This document shows positions 46,151 through 57,585 of a stretch of DNA of 64,000 bases, one piece after another. Within the stretch, counting starts at the first letter, position 1. Each line of letters opens with the position of its first letter. Both the position numbers and the translations under genes were made by a program. Where the stretch lies: NCBI GenBank assembly GCA_032622095.1, contig CP136064.1, positions 188,283,794 through 188,347,793 on the forward strand, given 5' to 3'. The notes beneath the pieces are model-generated. The model saw only the letters and a list, made by a program, of their open reading frames with translations, was not told the origin of the DNA and searched no databases. Source of the stretch: Siphonodentalium dalli (Eukaryota; Mollusca; Scaphopoda; Gadilida; Siphonodentaliidae).

Positions 46151-46229
46151 CAGTAATGCTCTAAATAATCGACTCCTTAACCACAGCAGAATTATGGGTA
46201 ATTTTTCAGGATTTAGTCGGAAATATGGC
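46151..46229 (+). mobile_element. Palindromic TA-MITE, left arm only
   Basis: TA at 46149-46150, then the left arm to gtcggaaatatggc, where it joins directly to rolling-circle-like sequence. Confidence 0.87.
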
Positions 46230-46765
46230 ATGGGCTACAGGTCGTACCTTTTGTCGTATCATTATGAAATTTGTCATGGCTGTTGACATTGACATGTAGA
46301 TGGGGAAACGAGTCATTTTGGGGTCATTCCGCAAAAAAACATGACCGTCAGTGGCCATCTTGGATTTCAAATTTCAATCCATTAGCACGGGCTATAGGCC
46401 GGAGTTTTCGTCTGATCATCATGAATTTTGTCGTGGATGTTAATATTGACATGTAGATGGGAACAAAAAAATTTGGCCATAATACATGTCTGCTGGCAGC
46501 CATCTCAAGTGGATTTTATTCTTTGCACGACTAAATCCTTTGGCAATCCCTACAGTCCACTTCCCTCAGCTGATCATCACCAAACTTCATATTAATCTTT
46601 ATATTGATCTAGGATTTTACTTTATATATATCTCTTCATGTTGATAATCTGGTATTACTTAGACATTTCAACTTTCCGCATTCCTAATCACTCCATTGAC
46701 TGTAACACATGAAATTATTTCATTTCCAAGTTGAACTACAGTGTCATTGACACTTTCATATTCCA
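46229..46765 (-). mobile_element. Rolling-circle-like (Pearl-like) element, minus strand
   Basis: Reverse complement of the 24484-25630 family: 5' end gaaagtgtcaatgacactgt (about 46741-46762 inverted), then the non-core part as in 2925-3230, then about two core units (ccatcttggatttcaa, gggctacaggtcgtacc). It breaks at the MITE junction at 46229. Confidence 0.7.
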
Positions 46766-47582
46766 GTTATGATGGGGTGGGGGAAACGGTAATCCCATAT
46801 ATACTAGTAAAGTGATGTCATTGTGATTGGATTTTAACAGGGTGATGTAATTTTGTAAAGTATTTGCTATCCATTGGTAGCATAAAAAATCTAATGTCAT
46901 TGATGACCTGACCAGAGCTCAAAAGGTCATGCAACGTCAATGAAAACACAAATGTAATAATCTGGGAGCTGATAGGGTACCCCTGCACCCCCACCACAGG
47001 ACTTAACTTCACCCCACTCATTGTTTTCATTATTATGTCCCTCAACTTTTAAGCAATTGATGTTAACACGAAAAAAAAGTGGCCGGGTAGACATAAGCCA
47101 AGTGGTGTCCAACATGGCTGCCGTTTTTAAGATGAGGCACTATAAGTTAATTTGATGCAAATTATAGAGAGAAAATCTTGACAGATGTAAACATTGTATT
47201 ATATTATTGTGAAAATAAAGACATAATGCTACTTTAAAAGGGCAAAATTGGAACTCCCCATCCAAGATGGCCACCAAAATGGTGCCGGAAGTGGAAAATA
47301 TGACTATTTTGCACTAATATCTTCTAGATTAGTTTCTTCTGTTTGGAACTGGTTGAGAATTGCAACTTTATTTTGTATTTTTCATGTTAACTGATCATTG
47401 GAACAATTAAATATGCCATTATGTGGGGGTCAGCTCCTTCCAATCTCTCAAACATTTGATTTTACAGAACTTGGTGTAAAATTTTACCAATAATCACCAT
47501 TGGGATTCTACTAGTAGTCATATTTCAACAAGAAATGAGCAGAACTGTGCAGTATAAGTGAGGCACACCAGTTTGTATACAT
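46766..47582. other. Unassigned stretch
   Basis: Contains the phrase 'gccaccaaaatggtgcc' and minus-strand frames of 62-75 codons without domains. No gene recognised. Confidence 0.4.
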
Positions 47583-47709
47583 GTAAGAGGATACATTGGC
47601 CTTACAATATTTACCAAGACCTTGTAATCCAGTGCATTTTCTTATATAAGAAAATGAACTGGCTCAGGATATTTAATGCTGCACCAGCACCGCTCCCATC
47701 ATAAAAGCG
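47583..47709. mobile_element. Twin-hairpin TTAA MITE, partial
   Basis: Second hairpin and right end (ctcccatcataaaagcg) followed by TTAA (47710-47713). Confidence 0.75.
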
Positions 47710-47975
47710 TTAAATAATTAAAACAAAAATTAATTTTAATTTAGATTTAACTCCTTGCTCAATTTTAAATTTTTTTTTTAAGTTAACAAAATTGAAAAAC
47801 TAACACCATTATATCTTCTGCTTTGTTGGAAGGCTCTTGAACATTTTTGTATATGTAATGAGGATTACATCATTCTTGTTGATAACATCGAGGAAGAATC
47901 CAGGTGCCATGCTGATAAACCCTTCCTTAAATTTGTTGCTTCCTTTGGGGAACATGGTCTCCATTGACATGGTTT

Positions 47976-48055
47976 GACCCTTTCATGACTGGAGATGCGC
48001 TTGTGCAGCATTACAGATCTTGTGCCAGTGCATTCTCTTATGCAAGCCTCCCTAT
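47976..48055 (-). mobile_element. Twin-hairpin TTAA MITE end, inverted fragment
   Basis: ccctttcatgactggag ... gcagcattacagatct..gtgccagtgcattctctta matches the inverted right end of the family. Confidence 0.7.
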
Positions 48056-48702
48056 TTGACCCATAAATTCTAATAATTTATTTTATTTATATGTACAGGG
48101 GATGGGTTAAACATCTGTCGATCATGATTGGCCTCTGGTTATATATTCTCTTTAATTTACAATTTTTAATATTTTAATATGATTAAACATTGATGGGTCC
48201 TATTAAAAGATGTTAATCTTAAAAGAATATTCATTAGTCAGACCCATGGTGCTACAGAGAATGTTGTATATAGTTGTGTATAATACATCCCTTAAAATTA
48301 GCTACAGCAAAAGGCGATGCTGTAGAAAAAACCATAGAAGCCAATATAGAATTTCATGCAATTAGAAAGCAATGACGTAGAAGAAAAATGTCAATATCAT
48401 GGGCTGAATATATATAAGTGAATATAAAAAAAAATGTTTTTCAATGTCTCAGAAATCATATCTTGTATATCAGAGTACATTAGCCAGGTTCAGCCACACC
48501 AACATGTACATGCAACTTGTGACGTGTGTTAACATTGCCAATGGAAGTCACCTGGCTGACGTGTCCATTTCACCTACAGATACATGTATATGACAAACCA
48601 TTTAGAAGTTCTGTGTCCAAAGTGTAACACACAAAACTTGCAGCAAAGAGGAATAATCCAATCTTTTAATCTGACAATTGAATTTGCCTGTGCGGATCAA
48701 TC
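48056..48702. other. Unassigned stretch with an older paralogous patch
   Basis: ggatgggttaaacatctg.cgatc near 48101-48125 recurs near 54211-54240 together with neighbouring text, so this belongs to an old low-copy repeat. No gene recognised. Confidence 0.4.
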
Positions 48703-48730
48703 TTATTATATATATATATATATATATATG
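48703..48730 (+). repeat. (TA)n microsatellite
   Basis: About 13 TA dinucleotides. Confidence 0.9.
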
Positions 48731-48739
48731 GTATCAGGG

Positions 48740-50160
48740 GGTTAGGGGTTAGGGTTGTGCACCTGCAATGGGAATCTGTTATTTTATTATTTTAACTTAA
48801 TGTTTACTGACATTAGAGATGGGCGGTATTGAAATTTCAATCTCGGTATCGGTAAATTTTCGTCGATTTACCTCGGTATCGGTACGGTAATCGGTATTGC
48901 TATTAAATTATAAGACCAAAGCAGATATTCCCGGTAAATTATTGTAATTGAAGTTTTTAGCTGAACAATATACATGTATATATGACCACGGTCCACGGAT
49001 TTACTACATTCGTGACAATACCTAAATTAGGCAACAAAATGACCTACGCAATTAAGTAATATTCACACATCTCTTTGATGATTTACACGCATGTCGTCGC
49101 ACTGATTTGAAAAGAATAAGAGCATGGCTACAATATTTTTTCGTGTCAATTTGATTTTCGTAACATTTCCATGAGTGAATAGAATTGTGAGTAGTAATCA
49201 GTGATCACAATTCACAAATTTATGAACGTTTCGCGCGATGTTATGAAAATAGGCAAACCGGCCATGACAATTTCCGAACTGCAGATGCCCAAACCTGCGG
49301 GAGTCCCTCTTATTTGTAGCAGGCGAGCTACCGGTTGCACATGGTGCCCAAGTGTTAATTTAAAGTTATCACACGATCTTTTTTTGTCAGATATAGGCAC
49401 ATATGTATAATAAACCGGTAAGTATATATATGTTTAATAAAGTAATTTATAGTAGGATATAAACATATTTATACCAACATTTTTGTGCACAACTTTCCAA
49501 GAAGATGTGCTATTTGCAATTGACAAGATCAGGTTGTATCAAAAGTCTGCGTATATCAATCGCTATTGCATCACCGTCTAATTATAAAGTAACCTGTGGG
49601 GTTTTCAATTTGTTGTGCACCCCCCCATAACACGTGCTTCGATTCCACATGCTTCGATCCAACTTGGGACACAGATATCTAGTTGCCCACGCATTTTCCA
49701 TTTGGACGGATACCGAAATTGACACATAACGCTCCAGCTATGAGTAGTCATACGTCATGATGTTAGTTACATTGTCATTAAATATGTCGTAAAGATCAAA
49801 GATGCCGTTGGGCAGCTGTGCCCTTGATGTAACAATGTTGCAATTATAGACTAATACATGTAGTACCGACTTGTTACACCGAGTTATCATAATTATCCGA
49901 TTCTCGTTGCTTACGGTTGACCGGTCATACAATTCATGCATGTCACGGCCGCGGTGACAAGGTGACGCACATACGTTGGCAACACATGAATAATTACAGT
50001 ACCGAAAATACGGTATTTTTAGTTTTGATTCGGTACTGTAAATCGGTATTATGCTGATACCGATACCGCACAGTAAATACCGAGTACCGCCCATCTCTAA
50101 CTGACATATGAAACATCTTAGTGTTTTCAAAATGGGGGGGGGGGTATCCTTAGTCAATTG
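48740..50160 (-). mobile_element. 5' end of the ATACCCCC core-repeat element, split by a hAT
   Basis: 48740-48813 and 50108-50160, joined and inverted, match 19175-19290 (ggataccccc.. to cccattgcaggtg.acaac). The hAT at 48814-50099 lies between. Confidence 0.8.
48814..50099. mobile_element. hAT-type non-autonomous element, 1.29 kb
   Basis: Ends TAGAGATGGGCGGTA and, inverted, TAGAGATGGGCGGTA are exact and flanked by ACTGACAT on both sides (48806-48813 and 50100-50107). The related element at 19190-19230 reads ctaaatgtttactgacat (inverted) without insertion. Subterminal ggtatcggta-type repeats lie at both ends (about 48845-48900 and 50005-50090). No transposase frame recognised; the 69- and 144-codon frames have no domain. 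Confidence 0.9.
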
Positions 50161-50164
50161 GATT

Positions 50165-50941
50165 GGAGTCAATTAGTGTAGCCTATCCCTGGTTGCATCA
50201 TGGCAGATTGTCCTCACCGCTGACTAATATTTACACTTTTAACTAAACATTAACAGCTGATTTCTTTAAACGTGTTGGTTTTGTGGCAATTGGTGCAGTA
50301 AAATCATATGACTGTTCCCGACATGTGCATCTCCAAGCAATACCATGGTAACACTTGTTACAAGTTACACATACATGTTGCTGAATCTGACTATTATTGC
50401 TGATAAAACCCATGTATTAGTCAGGACTCATTAGTGCCTAATGAAGCACATTATCAGGATCCCCAACACTGCCATTTGGTTCTTAGTTATCTATCCTATG
50501 GTTGCAATTATTCATTTTTTAACAATTCTGCATGAATCTGACATTATCTTGAAAGTTTAACATTTTTTACTGCTGGGACCTCATGTTCAATAAACCCATT
50601 ATTCCCTATCTGAAATCTCCATCTCTCCAGAGAAAGAGATCTTGTCAACTAAGATTGATGAGACTTGTAATGACTAGCTTCCTCTTGTTATGTGCTGGTG
50701 TGTTCTCTGCTAGAATATTAAAATAGTTAATGTTTGACTTTCTGATTCCGTGATTTGTGGCATTGATTATGTGTAATTCTCTCTACAGATATATGTTGCG
50801 TTGGCTTCCTTTTGTGCTTTGCATGTTTGAGTATTTCATAATAAACAGTACTGGATACCTTATGCATGGACTAAATTCCTACCGGATATCTATGTGAGTG
50901 TTCTAGTCCAGGATATGTATTTTCAGTATTTATTAGACCTA
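50165..50941. other. Unassigned stretch with old paralogous patches
   Basis: Patch gtgtgttctctgctagaata near 50695-50720 recurs near 54463-54485. Patch near 50430-50525 resembles 45730-45860. No gene recognised. Confidence 0.4.
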
Positions 50942-51122
50942 CAGTAATGTCCTAAATAATTGACCCCTAAACCAAAGCAGAATTATGGGAAATTTTGCAG
51001 GATTTAGTCAGAAATATGGCTTGTTGCCATTAACGAGAGCTTTCCGATGAATTGCAACAAGCCATATTTCTGACTAAATCCTGAAAAATTACTCACGATT
51101 CGGCTGTTGTTAAAGGGTCATA
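50942..51122. mobile_element. Palindromic TA-MITE, variant subfamily, right end lost
   Basis: Left TA at 50940-50941. Ends at aaagggtcatata where the next MITE copy begins. It shares gacccctaaacc and aaagggtcatata with the copy at 61594-61921, so these two form a subfamily. Confidence 0.85.
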
Positions 51123-51124
51123 TA

Positions 51125-51175
51125 CAGTAATGCTCTAAGTAATCGACTTCTTAACTAAAGCAGAATTATGGGTAA
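51125..51175 (+). mobile_element. Palindromic TA-MITE, first 51 bp
   Basis: Left end only (cagtaatgctctaagtaatc ... attatgggtaa), cut by the hAT-like element at 51176. Confidence 0.85.
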
Positions 51176-51470
51176 CAGGGGCGCCGGAAGAGGGGGGGGC
51201 AGAGGGGGCAGGACTTGCCCTTTTTCTGGAGACAGAAAATGCTTTTTGTGTGTTTAATCTCGTGTTTTTATAGCAAAATGTGACTTTTTTTGTCCAAATA
51301 CCACCAATTTCACAAGGAATATTAATTTTTTGTCAATTTTATCACAAAACGGCCATAAATCAATTTATGGTTATTTTCCCGAGTTTGCGGAGAAAATGCC
51401 CTTTTTTGAGGAAAAGTGCCCTTTTTGTAGGCTCTGCCCCCCCTGCCCTTGGATGCTTCCGGCACCCTTG
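51176..51470. mobile_element. hAT-like MITE (CAGGGGCGCCGGAAG ends), no duplication
   Basis: Ends CAGGGGCGCCGGAAG and, inverted, CAAGGGTGCCGGAAG. It is homologous, in opposite orientation, to 59402-59756 (shared gagacagaaaatgctttttg, ccaccaatttcacaagg). The flanks tgggtaa and cttcagg do not match, so the target duplication has been lost. Confidence 0.8.
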
Positions 51471-51575
51471 CTTCAGGCTACATTTACATCTGGTGTTGGA
51501 ACCTTTCATTGTAGTATGGCAGTGTTTCCGCTAGAGGAGCAGCAGATCCGTCCCTTTCCCCAATACAACGACATA

Positions 51576-51788
51576 CAGTAATGCTCTAAGTAATTGACTT
51601 CTTAACCACAGCAGAATTATGGGTAACTTTTCAGGATTTAGTCGGAAATATGGCTTGTTGCCATTCATCGGAAAGCTCTCATTGAGAGCTTTCTGATGAA
51701 TGGCAATAAGCCATATTTCCGACTAAATCCTGAAAATTTACCCATAATTCTGCTGTGGTTAAGAAGTCGATTACTTAGAGCATTACTG
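51576..51788. mobile_element. Palindromic TA-MITE, full copy
   Basis: 213 bp, TA flanks (51574-51575 and 51789-51790), arms nearly perfectly inverted with the centre at gctctcattgagagc. Confidence 0.92.
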
Positions 51789-51790
51789 TA

Positions 51791-52904
51791 TTTCCTTATC
51801 CGATTCACAGAATCCAGATTAAATGCCTACATCACCTGTGGCTCCCACTAAATAAAACCAACAGGGAACGATAAATGAAGATAATGTTATTTGGTGGCTA
51901 ACTCTGACCACTGGTGAATCATTTTCTGGAAAAAATATTCCCTTCAGAACGCACACATACAGCTATACTTAAAGTAATTGACCACCTCTAATGTGGTGTC
52001 ACCCCGGTAATACTGTGCTATTATAACCTCCAACACCGTGGTAAGATTACCGCTTAAACACTGCGCGTATCATGGTTTATACACCCTGATGCATGCGATC
52101 ACAGTTCACAGGCATGAAAATATAATACAGTGATTCTCCTTAAAATTATAATTGTTTTCATTTGGCAAAAGTTTTGGCAAGTCAACTTTTAATTCCTCAA
52201 GAAAGTTGAAAAATATTGGTCAATCAATACCATTCATTTAGGAAACTCTTACAACATAATTATATTAGTGGTGTTATATAAGGTCTAGGAAAAGTTAACA
52301 CCTTTAGTAAGATGCTGTTAATCTGATAGAATTAGTATTGATGGGTGATGGATTACCTGTATTTAGTGTGGTGGTGGTGTTTACATACATGTAGCTAATC
52401 CTCTTGTGATGTTCCCTTCTGATGAAGCAACCCTTCTACAATTTTATTGTTGGTAATTGGATTATTTTTCTTTGATAAAACCACAAAATAAGACTCAATG
52501 TTGCATAAAATTATACTATCAAGGATAACATTTGGCAAATTCTAAAAGAATTTGGCAAAAATATTTTCATTTGGCAAATTAGGTTGTAAATGTAAATTTT
52601 TGTCAAGCGCGGACCCTGACCCTGAGTAAGCTCTAACTTATAGATACATGTAAATCAAATACCTGAACATAAAATGATACTACTACTCCTTTTGTGCAAA
52701 ATTATCATCTTGATTTGGTTGATAACTTATCAACTAAGATGTTATCATTATACAGTTAGGCCGAGGTGAATATTGGCTTCAGAGGGCTGACAATTCCTCG
52801 TGTCAACCAAGAAACAATGCGATCTAACTGTTTTATTATATGAAACACGCTTTGATTGGACAAGACGTTGTGACATTGAACGTCGCTGGAAAACCTGATA
52901 ATTT
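51791..52904. other. Unassigned stretch
   Basis: AT-rich. Frames under 71 codons show no domain. ttggcaaa phrases recur (52162-52180, 52532-52585). No gene recognised. Confidence 0.4.
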
Positions 52905-53630
52905 TTATGTTTACCCATACCATGTATGGTAAACATAGTGTCGTTGTCCGGATTGACCACTCGTCGTGTGTCCGTCCGTCCGTCCGTCTGTCCGTCCGTC
53001 TGTCTGTCCGTCCGTAGACACTTTACGTGTAATGCGATAACTCAAAGATTTTTTACCTGATAAAAACCAAATTTTGTATATGGGGTTTTCAGCCCAAATT
53101 ACAGATTGAGTTCGAATATGGGGTTGATCCGACTTTTTTTGACAGAGTTATGGCCCTTTTTCGACTTAGAATTCACGCATTCTGCCATAACTCAAACATT
53201 TTATTTTTGATCGGAACCAAATTTGGTATGTGAGTTTCTCGGCCCAAAATACAGATCGAGTTCGAATTTGGGTTTGATCCGACTTTTTTTTACGGAGTTA
53301 TGGCCCTTTTTCGACTTAGAATTCATGAATTCTGCCATAACTCAAACATTTTTTATCTGATTGGAACCAAATTTGGTGTATGAGTTTCTCAGACCAACAT
53401 ACAGATTGAGTTCGAATATGGGTTTGATCGGATTTTTTTAAATGGAGTTATGGTCCTTTGACATATGATTCACACATACATGTACTTCGATAAATCAACC
53501 ATTTTTCATCTGATAGGAACCAAATTTGGTGTGTGAGTTTCTCAACTCAAAATACAGAACGTGTTTGAATATGGGTTAGATCCAATTTGTTATGCCAGAG
53601 ATATGGCCCTTTTTAAACTAAGAATTATCC
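52905..53630 (-). mobile_element. Core-repeat (Pearl-like) element, best copy
   Basis: Inverted relative to 4381-4985. From the left: terminal hairpin (tttacccataccatgtatgg taaa, about 52912-52935), a ccgtccgtccgtccgtctg microsatellite (52970-53016), then four core units of about 150 bp (cataactcaaacatttt at about 53035, 53183, 53334 and 53490). No protein. Confidence 0.8.
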
Positions 53631-54949
53631 AGATTATGACCCAAGTAACTTACAATTAATGAATACCTGCTTCTCTGTGAGCAAGATAAAAGACAATATA
53701 GTTTATTGCTTTGAGAGTTATTTATAGCCCTCATATGTTAGCTCTGTATAAGAGACACAGTTAGTGAATTATTGGATAAATTGATTTAGCTATCTTTTTA
53801 ACCACAACTTAGCCATGTGAATTTATTTAACTAGACCAATGGAGCTCTCTAAGTCCTTGGATGATGGGACTACATTGGATCAAACAGGGCAGAGATAGGT
53901 GATTTAACCCCTTTTACCCATTCCATGTCTTTTAACTTTTCCATTAAATAAATAATTATATTATTTTGATATCTCACATGGCAATTTGCAACAACATGAA
54001 TAGAACTGCTCACACTATGATAGTGGTGACAGGCTCCAGCGTTTAGATGTTATATTAACCCTTCTATATTGACTCATACATTCCAATAATTTGTGTTATT
54101 ACTGGTTATTATGTACATTTGTCATATACTACTTTAGATCATAACAGTATACTCTATAATTCAACATTAAAAGATTATGATTCTGATCTTAACAATTTAC
54201 TATCGCCAAGGGATGGGTTAAACATCTGCCGATCGTGATCGGCCTCTCGTTCAGGTCTGATAATAAGTTATGTTAACCCCTGAAGTTTCTGACGTCACTC
54301 AGAACTGATATTAACCTGTTGTTTCATTAATGAGGTGAACATTGTTAGATATCTCGATTTTTTTTGTTACGTTTTAGCATAGGAATTGGGGAAAGAACTT
54401 ATGATCATATAATAATTGAGATTGATGAGTCTTGTAATGATTAGCTTCTCTTGTTGTGTGGCGGTGTGTTCTCTGCTAGAATATTAATCCTTTCAACACT
54501 GTTCTCCCCCATGCTAAATGTCCTGTTACTAGTGGGCTATTTAATACCCTGAGCTCCCAAGCTAAAGTTGCATGTTTTTAGTGTTTTAGTTCCATATTAA
54601 AACAATGTAACAGCAATTTTTACATAACAATGGTTTCGTTATGTGAAATCTCGTTGGAGTGTAATTACTAATGAAACTTAGAACAAAGTCAATCTATTTT
54701 TCAATGTAGTTATTGATGATAGTTATTTTACAAACTTTTATAACATTTATTTTACTTCACATGAACCCATTTCGAAGGCATTGGTTCACTTTAGGACAGG
54801 TACCGGTACAACCCATTTGTTCCTGTCATTTTATCAGGCATCAAAATTTGAATTATTTCCTGACTTGGAACCAGTATTTATAGTAGGATCATTTGATTGG
54901 CCTTGTGTCAGTGCAGTAATATGGCTATCAATCCACTTTACATTTATAG
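53631..54949. other. Unassigned stretch with old paralogous patches
   Basis: Patches at 54067-54250 and 54420-54490 relate to 48049-48150 and 50670-50720. No gene recognised. Confidence 0.4.
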
Positions 54950-54953
54950 TTAA

Positions 54954-55295
54954 CCTTTCCATACTGGAGCTTCCTGCAATTTCGCAAAAACCCTGTGCCA
55001 ATGCATTCTCTTATATATGCGAGACTCCCATAAGGTTACTCAAATATATAAGAGAGAGAATACATTGGCCTAACAATATTTACCTTGGCCTTGTAAGCCA
55101 GTTCATTCTCTTATATATGTGAGGCTCCCTATGGGAATCTCACATATACAATAGAATGCACAGGGCATTTTGCGAAAACCCTGTGCCAATGCATTTGCTT
55201 GTACTGTATATGCGAGTCTCCCATCGGGAGCCTCATATACATTGGCCTAAAATATTAACCTTGCACGTATAAGCCAGTGAATTCTCTTATCACTG
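54954..55295. mobile_element. Twin-hairpin TTAA MITE, rearranged copy
   Basis: TTAA at 54950-54953, then the left end. A third hairpin repeat (gcgaaaaccctgtgccaatg appears twice, near 54983 and 55171) precedes TTAA at 55296-55299. The normal right end is missing. Confidence 0.7.
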
Positions 55296-55299
55296 TTAA

Positions 55300-56196
55300 C
55301 CCTTTCAGGATGGGAGCTGTGCTGGTGCAGCATTAAAGATCCTGTGCCAGTGCATTCTCTTATATATGAGATAGGGCCTGACGAATCGGCAATCTCAACA
55401 TCGAATCGAATCTTGAATCGAATCATGATAATGATTCAAAATCGAATCAAATCTTTTTCAAACACTTTAGTAGATTGGCGGTACCGATCAGTGGGAGGTA
55501 CGAGCAAAAATGGGGGCAAATGTCCAATGATTTTATAACGTTAGTGAGATAACTCAGATTACGAAGGAGGTCATTAAACTTAATTTTTATGACATGATAT
55601 GAATAGTATTTAATCACAGTTTTAAACAGTTTAATATATTATATGAAAGCTAAATGGTCAACCATATTCCATTTCTCGGATAACATATGCTGTATAAAGA
55701 TGTTGATAGGATTTGGACACGACATGTTGGAGCCCAAAATGTTTATTTAATATATTTATATCGTGTTAAGTTTTAAATTAAAAAAATATGTATTATTTGA
55801 TTGAGTTGAGTAACGCAATATAGGCTTTTCTGGTAAGAATGTCAAATACCGACATACAAATATGTCCCACAAGAAATTCAGGTCAAGATGGTCGCGAAAG
55901 GAGCCTCAGGTTAAGTATTGGGGATATAATGAATGTTTTGTATATATAATGCTATCTATTCCCGGTGATAAAGGACTTGTATACAACAATTCGAAATATC
56001 CCGAATCACACAACCGCTTTCGAATCGAATCGAATCGGAACGTAAGATTCAAAATCGAATCGAATGTCGAAGCTTCGTCGGGGCCCTAATATGAGAGATT
56101 ACACTGACTTGCAAGGTCAAGGTAAATATTGTCAGGCCAAGCATTTTCTTATATATGCGAGGCTCCCTGTTTCAGGGAGCTCCAGTCATGGAAGTG
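55300..56196 (-). mobile_element. Twin-hairpin TTAA MITE, inverted, split by a hAT
   Basis: TTAA at 55296-55299 and 56197-56200. Ends ccctttcaggatgggag and ctccagtcatggaagtg. The interior is split by 55372-56088. Confidence 0.75.
55372..56088. mobile_element. hAT-type non-autonomous element, 717 bp
   Basis: Left TAGGGCCTGACGAA and right, inverted, TAGGGCCCCGACGAA. An exact 8-bp duplication, ATATGAGA, flanks it (55364-55371 and 56089-56096). Subterminal atcgaatcgaat repeats lie at both ends. A 75-codon frame at 55862 starts MSHKKFRSRWSRKEPQV and could be a transposase N-terminal scrap, which I cannot support further. Confidence 0.9.
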
Positions 56197-56200
56197 TTAA

Positions 56201-57585
56201 TAAACTATTCCCCCCTGCCTATCACAAGAAGGTCTTCCGATATTATTTCTATCCACAGTTTGATTCACAGCTAGGCTTCATAAATGTTTTGGTTCGAAGG
56301 TCCTGGTCTTATTTTGCTGTTGATATCACTTTCTTGAAATAATCTTTACGGTAACCTTTTAACGTTGTTAAACGGTCAGTGCAATTGATTGAGTTTGGTA
56401 TTACTTACCTTACTTCGTATTGTCCTGTGTGTATCTATATACCAGGATCATTATTGCATTGTTATAATTATCGACTTGTAGTATATTGTTCTGGTATAAT
56501 GTGCTACCTCTGGATTCAGTGCATACAGTACTATTGGGATTTGGCTTTGTGTGCATACACTGCCAGATACAAAATGTAGACTATAGATTTTTTAGCAAGG
56601 ATTAATTCTTGGTTATCATATGTGATACCATATAAGGCAACAATCAAATAAATCAGGGTCCTACTATTGTTTGATTCCAGTTTGGAATCTAATACATGTA
56701 CAGTGTACTCAAAATACACTTAAAAAAGATATTCACTAATCAAAGGAATGTGGCAGCCGCATAGCTTAAGCCAATTATTTGAGATCTCAGGTCACGTCAG
56801 GTGCGATTTAATTTTGCAATTTGGGTTAGATCTACAGTAAGAGTAGAAGCCTATTGTCAAATTGGTTTCAATTCCATGATCTTCGTACATGTACTAAGAT
56901 TTCTTGTTTAACATAGAGACATGCTGCTCAACTTCGTGATATACTTCATTCTAGACAGAGTGAACTGAGAATGCTGAATCAAGTATCTGCCTCTTCATCA
57001 TGCCTGTAGGGGGCCTTATGATGGTACATTTATTTTATAATTCCAGTTTCCTGGTTGAGGGGAACCTCATTTACATTGTGTGATGTCAACGGGATGTGTA
57101 TGGAACTCATATTTCATAGTGCGTTCGCATTTGTAAATATGGAACAGCAAGAACACTGTAATTCTAGGAACAAGCGTGTAATAAAACTCATTATGCCAGC
57201 CAAAACGCCTTAATAGCTGTCTTGTATTGATGAGTTTACTGAGTGGAACCATTGAACTTAAAGACAAGCAGAGTTCTCATTTCTCATAAAGTGCGGCACT
57301 CACACAGATATAAAAACTGATCACCGAACTAGGAATCATTCACAGTATTGATGGGTCATAAACAAAATTAACTGAAAAAAGAGCAATGTTCCTGGGGTTT
57401 GTACACTATCAATTTCATGCTTTTAGCACCCCCAGCGGAGACATGATTCATAGAATCTCTATTGGATTGATGCTTCGATGACAAATTTGCTCAATTAATT
57501 TTTGTATTGACACAGTTCGGTCACCCAAGAAATTGTCTGTATCCACAGCATGGGGGCCTGAAATATCAGCTTTTATATTGGGTTT
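56201..57585. other. Unassigned stretch
   Basis: Frames of 60-92 codons have no recognisable domain. No gene recognised. Confidence 0.4.

Noticed and set aside
49738-50172. 144-codon minus-strand frame
   Set aside because: It starts outside the hAT element, crosses its terminal repeat and the duplication, and shows no domain.
54781-55122. 113-codon frame resembling a membrane protein
   Set aside because: Its second half is the twin-hairpin MITE (from 54954); hydrophobicity follows from AT-rich sequence.
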